A stretch of DNA of 64,000 nt from Corynebacterium imitans (GCF_000739455.1 NZ_CP009211.1:496001-560000); one strand, 5' to 3'; numbered from the stretch's first letter, positions 1-9,216 are shown. Program-made: numbers and translations. Notes: generated from the sequence alone by a model not told the origin.

Positions 1-104
1 TCGACTAGGTGGAGCACCGCACCAGTATTCGCGCAGAGCCGGATCGCGTTGCCGGTGTTGCCTGGGATGACGGGGTTATCAAAGATGACGTGAAGTGCGC
101 ACAC
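1..104 (-). CDS. trmL: tRNA (cytidine(34)-2'-O)-methyltransferase, N-terminal part (TrmL/SpoU family)
   Basis: Reading the minus strand from the GTG at 104-102 gives an N-terminus containing [20 protein letters not shown] followed by [10 protein letters not shown]. This is the hallmark start of the TrmL branch of SPOUT RNA methyltransferases, which 2'-O-methylate the wobble nucleotide of certain tRNAs using SAM. Only about 34 codons are inside the window; the rest lies off the left edge. The start is 24 bp from folD, which is divergent. A TAGACT -10 box (minus strand, 116-111) sits 6 nt before the GTG, which suggests a leaderless mRNA. Identification is from the motif alone, but the N-terminal signature is distinctive. 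Confidence 0.8.
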   Translation of the reverse strand, partial: MCALHVIFDNPVIPGNTGNAIRLCANTGAVLHLV

Positions 105-127
105 ACCGACAGTCTAGGATGGGGTGC
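105..127. promoter_or_regulatory. Overlapping divergent -10 elements for trmL and folD
   Basis: The ten bases AGTCTAGGAT (111-120) contain TAGACT on the minus strand (116-111) and TAGGAT on the plus strand (115-120), overlapping by two bases. Each lies 6-7 nt before its own GTG start (104 minus, 128 plus), so both transcripts would begin at or next to the start codon. No Shine-Dalgarno sequence is visible on either side. This is inferred from sequence; no transcript data. Confidence 0.6.
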
Positions 128-991
128 GTGACTGCGATCAAATTGGACGGAAAACTCTACCGCGAGGAGATTTTCGCGGATCTGAAGGGACGCGTTGCTG
201 CGCTGAAGGAGCGGGGCGTCACCCCGGGGCTGGCCACCGTGCTGGTGGGGGAGGACCCGGCGAGCCAGAACTACGTGCGCATGAAGCACCGCGACTGCGA
301 GGAGCTCGGCATCGCCTCCATCATGAAGGAGCTACCCGAGGACACCACGCAGGAGCAGCTCGAGGAGGTCATCCGCGAGCTGAACGAGGACGATGCCGTC
401 ACCGGCTACATCGTCCAGCTTCCCCTGCCGAAGCACCTGGACGAAAACCGCATCCTGGGTCTTATCGACCCGGACAAGGACGCCGACGGCCTGCACCCGG
501 TCAACCTGGGCAAACTCGTGCTCAACGAGCCGGCACCGTTGCCGTGCACCCCGAACGGCTCCATCAAGCTGCTCGAGCGCTTCGGCGTGGACCTTAACGG
601 CGCGATCGTATGCGTGATTGGCCGCGGTGTGACCGTCGGCCGCCCGATCTCGCTCATGCTCACCTCCCGCGATGTCAACGCCACCGCCGTGCTCTGCCAC
701 ACCGGCACCAAGGACCTCGCCGCAGAGACGCGCCGGGCCGACGTCATCATCGCGGCAGCGGGCAAGCCCCACATGATTACGGCCGACATGATTAAGGAGG
801 GCGCCGCGCTTCTCGACGTCGGCGTGTCCCGCGTTGACGGCAAAACCGTCGGCGACCTGCACCCGGATGTCTGGGAGAAGGCCGGTTGGGTCTCCCCGAA
901 CCCGGGCGGTGTCGGCCCGATGACGCGCACCTTCCTGGTCCGCAACATTGTGGAAAGCGCCGAGCGCGCCGCCGGTCTGGCCGAGGCCTAA
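128..991 (+). CDS. folD: Bifunctional methylenetetrahydrofolate dehydrogenase / methenyltetrahydrofolate cyclohydrolase FolD
   Basis: Cytosolic C1-folate enzyme that interconverts 5,10-methylene-, methenyl- and 10-formyl-THF with NADP. Family motifs are present: the [13 protein letters not shown] helix with the catalytic-type Lys, the VQLPLP segment ([10 protein letters not shown]), and the C-terminal [11 protein letters not shown]. The usual length (about 287 aa) and the MTAIKLDG start typical of corynebacterial FolD favour the GTG at 128 over the in-frame ATG at 119 or GTG at 95. The -10 TAGGAT then lies 7 nt upstream, so the mRNA is probably leaderless. A DUF3017 gene follows 4 nt after the stop and is presumably cotranscribed. 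Confidence 0.95.
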   Translation: MTAIKLDGKLYREEIFADLKGRVAALKERGVTPGLATVLVGEDPASQNYVRMKHRDCEELGIASIMKELPEDTTQEQLEEVIRELNEDDAVTGYIVQLPLPKHLDENRILGLIDPDKDADGLHPVNLGKLVLNEPAPLPCTPNGSIKLLERFGVDLNGAIVCVIGRGVTVGRPISLMLTSRDVNATAVLCHTGTKDLAAETRRADVIIAAAGKPHMITADMIKEGAALLDVGVSRVDGKTVGDLHPDVWEKAGWVSPNPGGVGPMTRTFLVRNIVESAERAAGLAEA

Positions 992-995
992 ATTC

Positions 996-1313
996 GTGCT
1001 CTCACTCGACAACCCCCACGACCGCGGCAACCCGCCCTCGCCCCTGCCAGAAATGGTGCAATGGGCGCTGGTGGCGTTGTTTGCCGTGGGGTTTGTCGCC
1101 TCCGGGCTGTTCGCGGCCACGGAGCACTGGCGCCGCGCCACCTTCACGCTGGGGGCGTCGATGCTGTGGCTGGCGGCGCTGCGGTATCTGTGCGACTCGC
1201 GAATCCTCGGCTTGCTCGCGGTGCGCTCACGCAAGGCCGACGCGGCGTTCTGCACGCTGTGCGGGCTAGGGATGGTCACGCTCGCGTGGACGGTGGACTC
1301 GCTGGGGTCTTAA
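996..1313 (+). CDS. DUF3017 small membrane protein
   Basis: A 105-residue protein with three hydrophobic stretches (about 21-41, 51-66 and 84-101 from the GTG start), ending at a TAA. It matches the DUF3017 membrane proteins that typically follow folD in Corynebacterium. Function is unknown. The GTG start lies 4 nt past the folD stop, so translation is probably coupled. An internal ATG at about 1052 is an alternative start but would cut into the first segment. Confidence 0.7.
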   Translation: MLSLDNPHDRGNPPSPLPEMVQWALVALFAVGFVASGLFAATEHWRRATFTLGASMLWLAALRYLCDSRILGLLAVRSRKADAAFCTLCGLGMVTLAWTVDSLGS

Positions 1314-1378
1314 CCGGAAAGAATTTACATAAGCTTCACGTCTAATTTGGGTGAAGGTTACATTGGCTGCCTAACGTC

Positions 1379-2227
1379 ATGCCGGTGTTTTTCAAGAAGA
1401 AACGGGCAATCCCCGCGCTAGCTGTATGTATCGCGTCGGTGCTTTGCGCTGTGCCGGACGCGGGCGCTGCGGCGGTAGCTACTCCGGACTACCAGGTCAA
1501 GCTGCGATTAAGCGATGCAGCAGTTGATGCTCAAGGTGCACCGTCTCCGCAGTTCCGTTCATACTTTGACGTGTTGAGCGAGTCCGGATCGGAGCAAGCA
1601 GTCTATTTCGACACTGCCGACGGGATGCTGGCTAACCATGGATGGACGGCGCGTCTGCGGCATAAAGACAGTGCGGAAAATTACGACATTACGTATAAGT
1701 ATCGCCTTCCCCTGGGGGATAACTCCCTGTCCAAGAGCACCGTGGAGGACGGCTTGGACCGGGCACGAAAGCAGAACTTCGACTCATCAGATACGAACTA
1801 CGACGCCCAGGTCAACGCAAGCTTTGCAACGTCGACGTTGGACTTCAGCAACAAGAAAAGCGCCGCGTGTGTCACTTCGCAGTGCGAAATTCCTTCGGTA
1901 GACGACGCGGTAGCGATTGTGGCTGACCTGGAGCCCGGGAAGCTGAAGAAGGCAACGGGTACCACGCTTGCAGACGTTGATCTGAAGATGTCTCGTATCG
2001 TCAACCAGCAGACATGGCGGGTTGAAGTGGGAGGCATCAAGACTGACCTCGAGGTGGCCAAGTTCGGTGACCAGGTGTGGGTAGAGATCTCAGAAGAGGA
2101 CTCTTCTCGAAAGGACGCGATCCGCAAGCGCGAGACGCTGATCGCGGAGCTTGAAAAAGTCGGACTGCTTGAGCACGAGGACGCTTTTAAGACAGGCACA
2201 GTGCTTGCAAGCGGGTGGCAACAGTGA
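1379..2227 (+). CDS. Secreted CYTH-like (triphosphate-tunnel fold) protein
   Basis: 282 residues. Residues 1-31 form a signal peptide (lysines at 6-8, hydrophobic core, cleavage near AGAAA). The mature part has CYTH-type strand signatures in order: YQVKLRL (38-44), YFDT (76-79), ARLRHK (91-96), YKYRLPL (106-112) and, near the C-terminus, VWVEISEE. CYTH/TTM proteins act on triphosphate or polyphosphate compounds, but the usual N-terminal ExExK motif is not intact here, so catalysis is uncertain. It begins the operon with the downstream ABC transporter and overlaps the ATPase gene. The fold call rests on motif spacing; substrate unknown. Confidence 0.55.
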   Translation: MPVFFKKKRAIPALAVCIASVLCAVPDAGAAAVATPDYQVKLRLSDAAVDAQGAPSPQFRSYFDVLSESGSEQAVYFDTADGMLANHGWTARLRHKDSAENYDITYKYRLPLGDNSLSKSTVEDGLDRARKQNFDSSDTNYDAQVNASFATSTLDFSNKKSAACVTSQCEIPSVDDAVAIVADLEPGKLKKATGTTLADVDLKMSRIVNQQTWRVEVGGIKTDLEVAKFGDQVWVEISEEDSSRKDAIRKRETLIAELEKVGLLEHEDAFKTGTVLASGWQQ

Positions 2228-3222
2228 CGGCCGCTAAGGAAACTGCAACCGCGCAGGTTGAGTTGGAGAACGTCAGGCGTGAGTTTGCTGATGGCACGGG
2301 GTTGCATGCGACGTCGATAAGCATTGCGAAGGGCGAGTTTGTATCGATCCTTGGGCCCTCCGGCTGCGGCAAATCGACGCTGTTGCGCTGCATTGCTGGG
2401 CTGGAGACCCCGGATGCCGGCACGATCAGGTTTGCCGGCCGCGAGGTGTTCGGTGAGAAGACGAATACCCCGGTGAATAAGCGCAATCTGTCGATGGTGT
2501 TCCAGGATCTGGCGCTGTGGCCGCATATGACGGTGGCGAAGAACGTGGAGTTCCCGCTCACCACCGGTTCCGCAAAGGTAGATGCGAAAGAACGCCAGCG
2601 GCGCGTGGCGGAGGCCATGGACATGGTCAACATTTCCTCGAAGGCCGAGCAGCGGCCGAACGAGCTGTCCGGTGGTCAGCAGCAGCGCGTCGCTATTGCG
2701 CGGGCGCTGGTCTCGCAGCCAGATTTGCTGCTTATGGACGAGCCGCTGTCCGCACTGGACGCGGCGCTGCGCACTCAGATTCGCAGCGAGCTGACCCGGC
2801 TGGCCTACGACCTGAACCTCACCGTCATTTATGTCACGCACGACCAGGCCGAGGCCCTGGCGATGTCGGATCGCGTCGCCGTGATGGACGCGGGCGAGGT
2901 GCGCCAGTTCGCCGCGCCGGTGGAGCTCTATGAGCACCCGGCCGATGCGTTCGTGGCCGGGTTCGTGGGCGTGACCAACACCCACGCAACGCTGCCGGAC
3001 AACCGGCCCGAAAACGTCCAGGTCACGGTGCTGGAAGATGGAAAGCGCCCGGTCTCGTATCCGGAGAACTCCATCCTGGGTGAGGTCGTCGAGCGCCAAT
3101 ACACCGGCGGCCGGTACGAAATCCGCTGTCTTGTCGACGGGGCACCCGAGCCGTGGCTGGCGTACACCCGCGCGCCGATTGGGCGCGGCGACACCGTCCT
3201 GCTGACCGTGACCAACCCGTAA
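2224..3222 (+). CDS. ABC transporter ATP-binding protein (Fe3+/phosphonate/spermidine-type importer)
   Basis: Cytoplasmic ATPase of an importer. Walker A GPSGCGKST (about 44-52), Q-loop VFQDLALWP, signature LSGGQQQR, Walker B LLLMDEP, switch YVTHDQ, and a C-terminal TOBE-like domain. The family is FbpC/PotA/PhnT-like. The GTG at 2224 overlaps the previous stop as GTGA and has GGTGG about 6 nt upstream, so it is preferred to the in-frame GTG at 2215. A solute-binding lipoprotein and a fused permease follow in the same direction. Whether the cargo is iron, a phosphonate or an organophosphate cannot be read from the ATPase. Confidence 0.9.
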   Translation: MTAAKETATAQVELENVRREFADGTGLHATSISIAKGEFVSILGPSGCGKSTLLRCIAGLETPDAGTIRFAGREVFGEKTNTPVNKRNLSMVFQDLALWPHMTVAKNVEFPLTTGSAKVDAKERQRRVAEAMDMVNISSKAEQRPNELSGGQQQRVAIARALVSQPDLLLMDEPLSALDAALRTQIRSELTRLAYDLNLTVIYVTHDQAEALAMSDRVAVMDAGEVRQFAAPVELYEHPADAFVAGFVGVTNTHATLPDNRPENVQVTVLEDGKRPVSYPENSILGEVVERQYTGGRYEIRCLVDGAPEPWLAYTRAPIGRGDTVLLTVTNP

Positions 3223-3282
3223 ATTCACGTTTCCTCACAGGCGCGTCTGCCTGCGAAGACCAAAACTCTCAAGGAGAAGAAG

Positions 3283-4344
3283 ATGAAGAAGTTTGCTGCC
3301 GTTATCGCAGGTGTTGCTGCGGCGCTGACCATGACCGCTTGCGGTTCCGTCGAGTCCGTCGACGAGTCCGCGGAATCCACTGGCGCTGCGCAGAGCGAAA
3401 CCTCCGCCGCCAAGTGGGAGGCACCGGAAGGGCTTTCCGGCGAGCTGGACTACTACTCTGCGAACCCGCAGGGGCTGACTGACGCGCTGGTCGAGGCGTT
3501 CGAGGAGCGCACCGACGTCAAGGTCAACGTGTTTGCTGACACCACCGGCAAGATCACCGCCAAGCTCAAGGCGGAGGAAGCCAACCCGCAGGCGGACGTG
3601 GTCTACCTCGCGTCCTGGAAGGCGGCCTCCAAGCAGGCGGAAGATGGCGCGCTGGAGCCCTACAAGCCGGCCAACATCGAGAACTCCAACCCGGACTGGA
3701 ACGCCCCGGACGACACGTTCCACGGCCGCGACGGTTCCGCACTGACGCTCATCGCCAACACCGACGTCATCGACGAGGCACCGGCCGACTGGGAGGACCT
3801 GGCCGACCCGAAGTACAAGGACCTGGTCATCATGCCGGACCCGCGCGAGTCGGGTACCGCGGCTGACCTGCTTGCCGCCATGGTCGCCGAGTGGGGAGAG
3901 GACAAGACCTGGGAGCTGTTCGACAAGCTCTTTGACAACGGCATGATCGTTGAGGGTGCGAACGGCCCCGCGCTGGACAAGGTCACCTCCGGCTCCAAGG
4001 GCGTCGTGCTGGGCGGCGTGGACTACTCCGGCTACTCCAAGAAGGACAAGGGAGAATCCCTGGAGATCAACCTGCCGCTGTCGGGCACCACTGTGTCCCC
4101 GCGCCCGGTCATGATCATGAAGACCTCCGACAACAAGGAGGCCGCGAAGGCCTTCGTGGACTTCATGTTCTCCGAGGAAGCGCAGGAGATCTCCGCATCC
4201 AAGTACATGATCCCGGCGAACCCGGAGGTCGCGCCGAAGGAAAGCCCGAAGCTCGCCGAAATCGCGCAGATCTCTGACGACTGGGAGGCCATCTCCTCCG
4301 AGTCCAAGAACGTCCGCGAGCAGTTCGCGGAGCGCTACCTGTAA
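3283..4344 (+). CDS. ABC transporter solute-binding lipoprotein (Fe3+/AEP-type family)
   Basis: 353 residues. A type II signal peptide ends in the lipobox LTMTAC (Cys20), so the mature protein would be lipid-anchored outside the membrane. The body resembles the AfuA/FutA/PhnS class of periplasmic-binding proteins (for example the KAEEANPQADVVY and DPRESGTAADLLAA segments). An AGGAGAAGAAG-like Shine-Dalgarno precedes the ATG. It sits between the ATPase gene (60 nt before) and the permease gene (47 nt after). Members of this class bind ferric iron, 2-aminoethylphosphonate or sugar phosphates; the specificity here is unknown. Confidence 0.88.
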   Translation: MKKFAAVIAGVAAALTMTACGSVESVDESAESTGAAQSETSAAKWEAPEGLSGELDYYSANPQGLTDALVEAFEERTDVKVNVFADTTGKITAKLKAEEANPQADVVYLASWKAASKQAEDGALEPYKPANIENSNPDWNAPDDTFHGRDGSALTLIANTDVIDEAPADWEDLADPKYKDLVIMPDPRESGTAADLLAAMVAEWGEDKTWELFDKLFDNGMIVEGANGPALDKVTSGSKGVVLGGVDYSGYSKKDKGESLEINLPLSGTTVSPRPVMIMKTSDNKEAAKAFVDFMFSEEAQEISASKYMIPANPEVAPKESPKLAEIAQISDDWEAISSESKNVREQFAERYL

Positions 4345-4391
4345 AACCCTGCGGCGCGTGATGCGCTGCCTGTGCGAGAAGCGAGAGACAC

Positions 4392-6083
4392 TTGACGACG
4401 ACCACCGCGCCGGCCTCCAGCCAAGCCCGCCCCACCAAGCGCCGCAGGCGCAGTAGTCCTGGCATCTACCCGGTGCTGCTGATCCTGCTCGTGCTCGTCG
4501 CCGCCCCACTTGCATCGGTACTGGTCACCGCGGTGACCGGGTATCGCGAGGAGCCCTCGGCGTTGGGGACGCTGGCGGAACCCGAGATGCTCGGGGTGCT
4601 CGGCAACACGGTGGTGCTCTCGCTGATCGTGGTGTTCTTCGCCACCCTCTTCGCGGCCCCGCTCGCCCTCTTCCGAGCGTGGACGCCCATGCGCAATGCA
4701 GAGTGGGTCGAAGTGCTCATCATGGTGCCGTTCATGACCCCGCCGTTTGCCGCCGCAATGGCGTGGATGGATTTCACCCGCGTGCGTGGCGTGGCCGAGA
4801 TGCTGCTGGGTGAGACACTCGGCGGTTTTGCCCACGATGCGATCTACTCCGTGTGGGGCATGGGGTTCATCATGGCCGCCGAGCTCTTCCCCTTCCTGTA
4901 CTTGATCTTGCGAAACTGTTTCGCGGCCATCCCCGCTTCGCAGCTGGAGATGGCGCAGGTGGCGGGCGCATCCCGCTGGCAGCAGTGCTCGCGCATCATC
5001 GCCCCGATGGTGATTGGGCCCTATTCGCTGGGCGCGCTCATCGTCTTCATCAAGGCAGCTGGCGAGTTTGGTACGCCAGTGACCTTGGGCAACGCGATTG
5101 GCTACAAGGTGCTCGTGTCCTCTATCTACGAGGACGTCACGATCGACCCGCTCAGCTTCTCCAACGCCGCGGCTACCTCCAGCGTGCTGTTCGCCCTTGG
5201 TGTGACCGCGTGGGCGATCCAGCAGTGGGCGAGCCGGAAAGACCTCACCGGTGGTGGGCGGGCTGCGCGGCCGGTGCGGCTGCGGGCGTCGAGAAGCGCA
5301 ATGGCGCTGGCGTGGATCTACAGCTTCGTCGTGTTTGCGCTTTCCGTGTTCATTCCATACATCTCGATTGTTCTGGCGGCGATGACGATCCTGCGGTCTA
5401 AGGCACCGACACTCGATAACCTCACGTTTGACTACTTCGGGATCGTGCTAGCGATGCCTTCCGCGCAGGAGGCGCTCACCCGTTCTATCGTGCTGGGCGC
5501 GATCGGCGCGACCACGGCCGTGCTGCTCGGCCTGGCGGTCACGCTCATGACGATGCGGAAGTGCGGCGCGCTGGTGAAGGTAGCCGATTTTCTCGCCGTT
5601 GCCCCCGACACGCTGCCGGGCATTGTCCTGGCCATCGGCTTTATTCTCCTGTGGAACTCGCCGAGCCTGCCGTGGACGCCGTACGGCACGCAGTTCATCC
5701 TGGTCATGGCATTTACGGTCCTGTTTACCCCGATGGCGGTGCAGAACGTGAAGACTTCTGCGGCATCCATGTCTCCCGCCATGCTCGAGGCTGCCGCGAT
5801 CTGCGGTGCTACGCCGTGGCAGACCTTTGCCCGCGTCACCGTGCCGTTGCTCGCGCCCGGGCTGTTCGCCGGTTGGCTGCTTGCCTTCTTCGTGGGCATC
5901 CGCGAACTGGTGATGTCCTCGCTGATCCGACCGAGCAACATCAACCTGCTCGCGCCCTGGATTATGAACCAGTACGACCAAGGCCATCGCGCGGAGGCGA
6001 TGGCGATGACGCTGATCGGCGTGGGCACCTCCACCATCGTGCTCGTGTGCGTGCGTTGGTGGCAGTCCCGCCACGCGCGTTAG
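4392..6083 (+). CDS. ABC transporter permease, fused double MetI domain
   Basis: 563 residues with two tandem binding-protein-dependent permease domains in one chain (about 12 hydrophobic helices). The EAA-type loops are near residues 180-210 (LEMAQVAGASRWQQ) and 450-485 (LEAAAICGATPWQTF). This fused arrangement is typical of the FbpB/PhnU-type ferric iron or aminoethylphosphonate importers. The start is TTG at 4392, preceded by GAGAAGCGAGAG; there is no better in-frame ATG or GTG near the N-terminus. The metallophosphoesterase gene starts 9 nt after the stop. Confidence 0.88.
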   Translation: MTTTTAPASSQARPTKRRRRSSPGIYPVLLILLVLVAAPLASVLVTAVTGYREEPSALGTLAEPEMLGVLGNTVVLSLIVVFFATLFAAPLALFRAWTPMRNAEWVEVLIMVPFMTPPFAAAMAWMDFTRVRGVAEMLLGETLGGFAHDAIYSVWGMGFIMAAELFPFLYLILRNCFAAIPASQLEMAQVAGASRWQQCSRIIAPMVIGPYSLGALIVFIKAAGEFGTPVTLGNAIGYKVLVSSIYEDVTIDPLSFSNAAATSSVLFALGVTAWAIQQWASRKDLTGGGRAARPVRLRASRSAMALAWIYSFVVFALSVFIPYISIVLAAMTILRSKAPTLDNLTFDYFGIVLAMPSAQEALTRSIVLGAIGATTAVLLGLAVTLMTMRKCGALVKVADFLAVAPDTLPGIVLAIGFILLWNSPSLPWTPYGTQFILVMAFTVLFTPMAVQNVKTSAASMSPAMLEAAAICGATPWQTFARVTVPLLAPGLFAGWLLAFFVGIRELVMSSLIRPSNINLLAPWIMNQYDQGHRAEAMAMTLIGVGTSTIVLVCVRWWQSRHAR

Positions 6084-6092
6084 CCTGGGGTA

Positions 6093-6752
6093 ATGACCGC
6101 ACCACTTCTCGTCCTCGCAGACATCCACCTCGGCCGCCCGCAGTCGGGCGCGAAGAAAACCGGCCCGGGCATTGACTGGGCGCTCGGTGCACTGCAGCGC
6201 GGGGCGCAGGCCGGGGCTGGGCATATGGTGATGCTTGGCGACGTCATCGACCGCAAAAGGTTCACCGACGCCACCTTCGACGAGGTCACCCGCTTCTTCA
6301 ACCGCGCCTGCGAGCTCTTCGACACGACCGTCTTCATCGCCGGCAACCACGACGTGCACCACGACCTCTCCGACGTGATCCCGCGTGGCGTCACGGTCGC
6401 CGGTCCGCACCCGCAGACGCTTCGGGCAGGCGAGTGGGCGCTGCACACCGCCGCCGTCGAGGTCGACCGCGACCCGCGCCGGCTGGTGCCTTCGTTCCCG
6501 CAGCCTATCGACGGCGCGCCAAACCTCGGACTCCTGCACACTTCCGTCACTGGCGAGTATTCCAACAACCCTTGCCTGCCCTGCAGCGTCGAGGAGCTCG
6601 AGGCCTGCGGATACGACGCGTGGGCACTCGGGCACGTCCACGAGCGCCTGCAGCTCGAGGCGTCGGTGCCCATCAGCTGGGTGGGGATGGGCAGCGCGAG
6701 CCTGTGCGCCGCGCTTGACGACGCCACCGTGGCCGTCTCCTATATGTCGTAG
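6093..6752 (+). CDS. Calcineurin-like metallophosphoesterase
   Basis: 219 residues, no signal peptide, so cytosolic. The dimetal phosphoesterase motifs are all present in order: DIHLG (D-x-H), GDVID, GNHDVHHD and GHVHE. Last gene of the transporter operon, 9 nt after the permease. The position suggests it processes a phosphate ester brought in by the ABC system, but this is inference. Its 3' end overlaps the convergent metX gene by 13 bp. Confidence 0.88.
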   Translation: MTAPLLVLADIHLGRPQSGAKKTGPGIDWALGALQRGAQAGAGHMVMLGDVIDRKRFTDATFDEVTRFFNRACELFDTTVFIAGNHDVHHDLSDVIPRGVTVAGPHPQTLRAGEWALHTAAVEVDRDPRRLVPSFPQPIDGAPNLGLLHTSVTGEYSNNPCLPCSVEELEACGYDAWALGHVHERLQLEASVPISWVGMGSASLCAALDDATVAVSYMS

Positions 6753-7888
6753 TCCCCGCGCGTGACCGCGACGTCGTGCGCGGACGGGGTTTCGTGCGTC
6801 AGCGCGATGAAGTTGCGCAGCACGCGGTCCATCTGGCGCGCCTCCACGAGGAAGGCGTCGTGGCCGACGGGGGAGGACAGCTTCGACATTGCCAGCAGGT
6901 TGCCCAGGTTGCGCGAGAGGTGTTCCTGCTGGTGATAGGGGTAGAGGATGTCGGTGTCCACGCCGACGATCATGGTGGGCACCGTCGATGAGGCCAGCGC
7001 CTTGTTCAGCCCGCCGCGTCCGCGGCCCACGTCGTGGCGGTTGAGCGCCTCGGTGAGCGTGACGTAGGAGGCGGCGTCGAAGCGCTCGGTGAGCTTACGG
7101 CCCTGGTGCTCCAGGTAGGACTGGACGGCGAAGCGCTCGCCGTCGGCGCGGTAGGGGCCGAGCGGGTTCTCGCCGGTCTGGGCAGAAGTGCCGAAGCGTT
7201 CGTCGATCTCCATCTCGCCGCGGTAGGTCAGGTGCGCGAGGCGGCGCGCGGCGGCCAGACCCGCGTCGGGGGAGTGGCCGGTGCCGTGGTAGTCGCCGCC
7301 CTGCCAAGCCGGGTCGTGGGTGATCGAGGTGATCTGCGCGGTCTGCACGCCGATCTGCCAGGCGCTCGCCCGCGCGGATACGGCGATGACCAGGGCGTAG
7401 TCCACCTGCTCCGGGTGGAGCAGCGTCCATTCGAGCGCGCGGGCGCCACCCATGGAACCGCCGAGGACGGCGTGGACGCGAGAGAAACCGAGCTCGCCTA
7501 AGAAGCGGTGTTCGGCCTGCACCATGTCGCGGATGGACACGGCTGGGAAACGCGAGCCCCAGACCGTGCCGTCGGCGTCCGGGTGCGCGGAGGCCGGGCC
7601 TGTTGACCCGTAGCAGGAGCCCAGAGCGTTGGTGCAGATCACGCACCACTGGTCCGTGTCGAGGGCCTTGCCAGGGCCGATAGCCTCGGACCACCAGTCG
7701 GCAGCGTCCGTGTCGCCGGTTAAAGCGTGCTCAACAAGGAGGATGTTGTTGCTGCCGTGGGGGTCGCCGGCCGGTTCGCCCCAGCGTCGATAAGCAATCT
7801 GCACTTCGTCGACCTGGGCACCGGCCTCGGTGTGCACCGAGCCGATATCGACGACCGCGAGCTGACCTTCCGGGGCGAGAGTGCGCAT
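6740..7888 (-). CDS. metX: Homoserine O-acetyltransferase MetX
   Basis: 382 residues, alpha/beta-hydrolase fold. It acetylates homoserine with acetyl-CoA, the first committed step of methionine synthesis by direct sulfhydrylation. The nucleophile elbow GGSMGG is present, along with the NALGSCYGSTGP oxyanion region and a C-terminal SPVGHDAFLVE carrying the catalytic His. The ATG at 7888 directly abuts the metY stop codon (7889-7891), so the two are cotranscribed metY-metX, as in other corynebacteria. Confidence 0.96.
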   Translation of the reverse strand: MRTLAPEGQLAVVDIGSVHTEAGAQVDEVQIAYRRWGEPAGDPHGSNNILLVEHALTGDTDAADWWSEAIGPGKALDTDQWCVICTNALGSCYGSTGPASAHPDADGTVWGSRFPAVSIRDMVQAEHRFLGELGFSRVHAVLGGSMGGARALEWTLLHPEQVDYALVIAVSARASAWQIGVQTAQITSITHDPAWQGGDYHGTGHSPDAGLAAARRLAHLTYRGEMEIDERFGTSAQTGENPLGPYRADGERFAVQSYLEHQGRKLTERFDAASYVTLTEALNRHDVGRGRGGLNKALASSTVPTMIVGVDTDILYPYHQQEHLSRNLGNLLAMSKLSSPVGHDAFLVEARQMDRVLRNFIALTHETPSAHDVAVTRGDYDI

Positions 7889-9211
7889 CTAAATCGCCGC
7901 GAAACCGCGCTTGAGGTCGTCGATGATGTCGGTGATGTCCTCAATACCAACCGACAGGCGGACCGTGGCCTGGCTAATGCCCGCGCGCTTGAGCCCCTCC
8001 GGGGTGGACTGCGAGTGGGTGGTCGACGCCGGGTGGACGACCAGGGAGCGGACGTCGCCGATGTTGGCCAGGTTGGAGTGCAGCTTCAGCGCGTCGATGA
8101 ACGCCCAGGCGTTGGTGCGGTCGTCCGGATCGCCCGCGACCTCGAAGGAAAGCACGGAGCCGGTGTGCTCGATGCCGAGTTTCTCCTTGACGGCCTTGTA
8201 CGGGGAATCCGGCAGGCCGGCGTAGTTGACCTTGGCCACCTTCTCATGGCTGGCGAGGAACTCGGCGACGGCCGCGGCGTTCTCGTTGTGCTTGTTCACA
8301 CGCAGCTGGAGCGTGTCCAGGCCCTGGAGCGCGACCCACGCGTTGAACGGGGAAATCGCCGCACCGGTGTCGCGCAGCAATCCGGCGCGAGCCTTGAGCG
8401 CGAAGGCGGGCGCGCCCAGGTCGGCGTACTTCAGACCGTGGTAAGCCGGGTCCGGGGTAGTGAAGTAGGGGAAGACGTCCTTGCCGTCGCGCTGGACGGT
8501 CCAGTCGAACTTGCCGCCGTCGATGATCGCGCCGCCGATGGCCGCGCCGTTGCCGGTGTAGAACTTCGTGGTGGAGACCACGACGATGTCGGCGCCGAGC
8601 TCGAGCGGACGCACCAGGGCGGCGGTGGCCATCGTGTTGTCCACGATCAGCGGCACCTGGTTCGCGTGCGCGACCTCGGCGACTGCCGGGATGTCCAGCA
8701 CGTCGGCGATCGGGTTGCCGAAGGTCTCCGCATAAAAGGCCTTGGTGTTGGGCTCGACGGCTTCCTGCCAGCTGGCCGGGTCGTCCGGGTCATCTACGAA
8801 GGTGACGTTGATGCCCAGGCGCGGCAGCGTGACCTCGAAGAGCGTTTCCGTGCCGCCGTAGAGGCGCGGGGAGGTGACGATGTGGTCGCCGGCCGAGGCG
8901 AGGTTGAGGATCGCGGCGGTCTCCGCGGCCATGCCGGAGGCGAAAGCGACGGCGGCGACGCCGCCTTCCAGGGATGCGAGTCGATCTTCCAGCGCCTGCT
9001 GGGTCGGGTTGGTCAGGCGTGTGTAGATCGGGCCCGCGTCCGAGAGGTTGAAGCGGTTCTCCGCGTGCTGCGCGTCGTCGAAGACGTAGCTCGTGGTCAT
9101 GTAAATCGGCTGGTTGCGCGCGCCGGTATCGGAGTCGACGGTTTGGCCTGCGTGGATGGAGCGGGTGGCGAAGGACCACTCGTTGGCGTTGGAGTTGTCG
9201 TAGTTGCTCAT
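7889..9211 (-). CDS. metY: O-acetylhomoserine sulfhydrylase MetY
   Basis: 440 residues, PLP-dependent Cys/Met metabolism family. It converts O-acetylhomoserine and sulfide to homocysteine. The SIHAGQ N-terminus, the YTRLTNPT cofactor segment, and the PLP lysine in the VVSTTKFYTGNGAAIGG segment are visible. It is the first gene of the metY-metX operon. The ATG has no strong Shine-Dalgarno; a perfect 7-bp hairpin lies just upstream (9217-9237). Confidence 0.96.
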   Translation of the reverse strand: MSNYDNSNANEWSFATRSIHAGQTVDSDTGARNQPIYMTTSYVFDDAQHAENRFNLSDAGPIYTRLTNPTQQALEDRLASLEGGVAAVAFASGMAAETAAILNLASAGDHIVTSPRLYGGTETLFEVTLPRLGINVTFVDDPDDPASWQEAVEPNTKAFYAETFGNPIADVLDIPAVAEVAHANQVPLIVDNTMATAALVRPLELGADIVVVSTTKFYTGNGAAIGGAIIDGGKFDWTVQRDGKDVFPYFTTPDPAYHGLKYADLGAPAFALKARAGLLRDTGAAISPFNAWVALQGLDTLQLRVNKHNENAAAVAEFLASHEKVAKVNYAGLPDSPYKAVKEKLGIEHTGSVLSFEVAGDPDDRTNAWAFIDALKLHSNLANIGDVRSLVVHPASTTHSQSTPEGLKRAGISQATVRLSVGIEDITDIIDDLKRGFAAI

Positions 9212-9216
9212 GGCAT

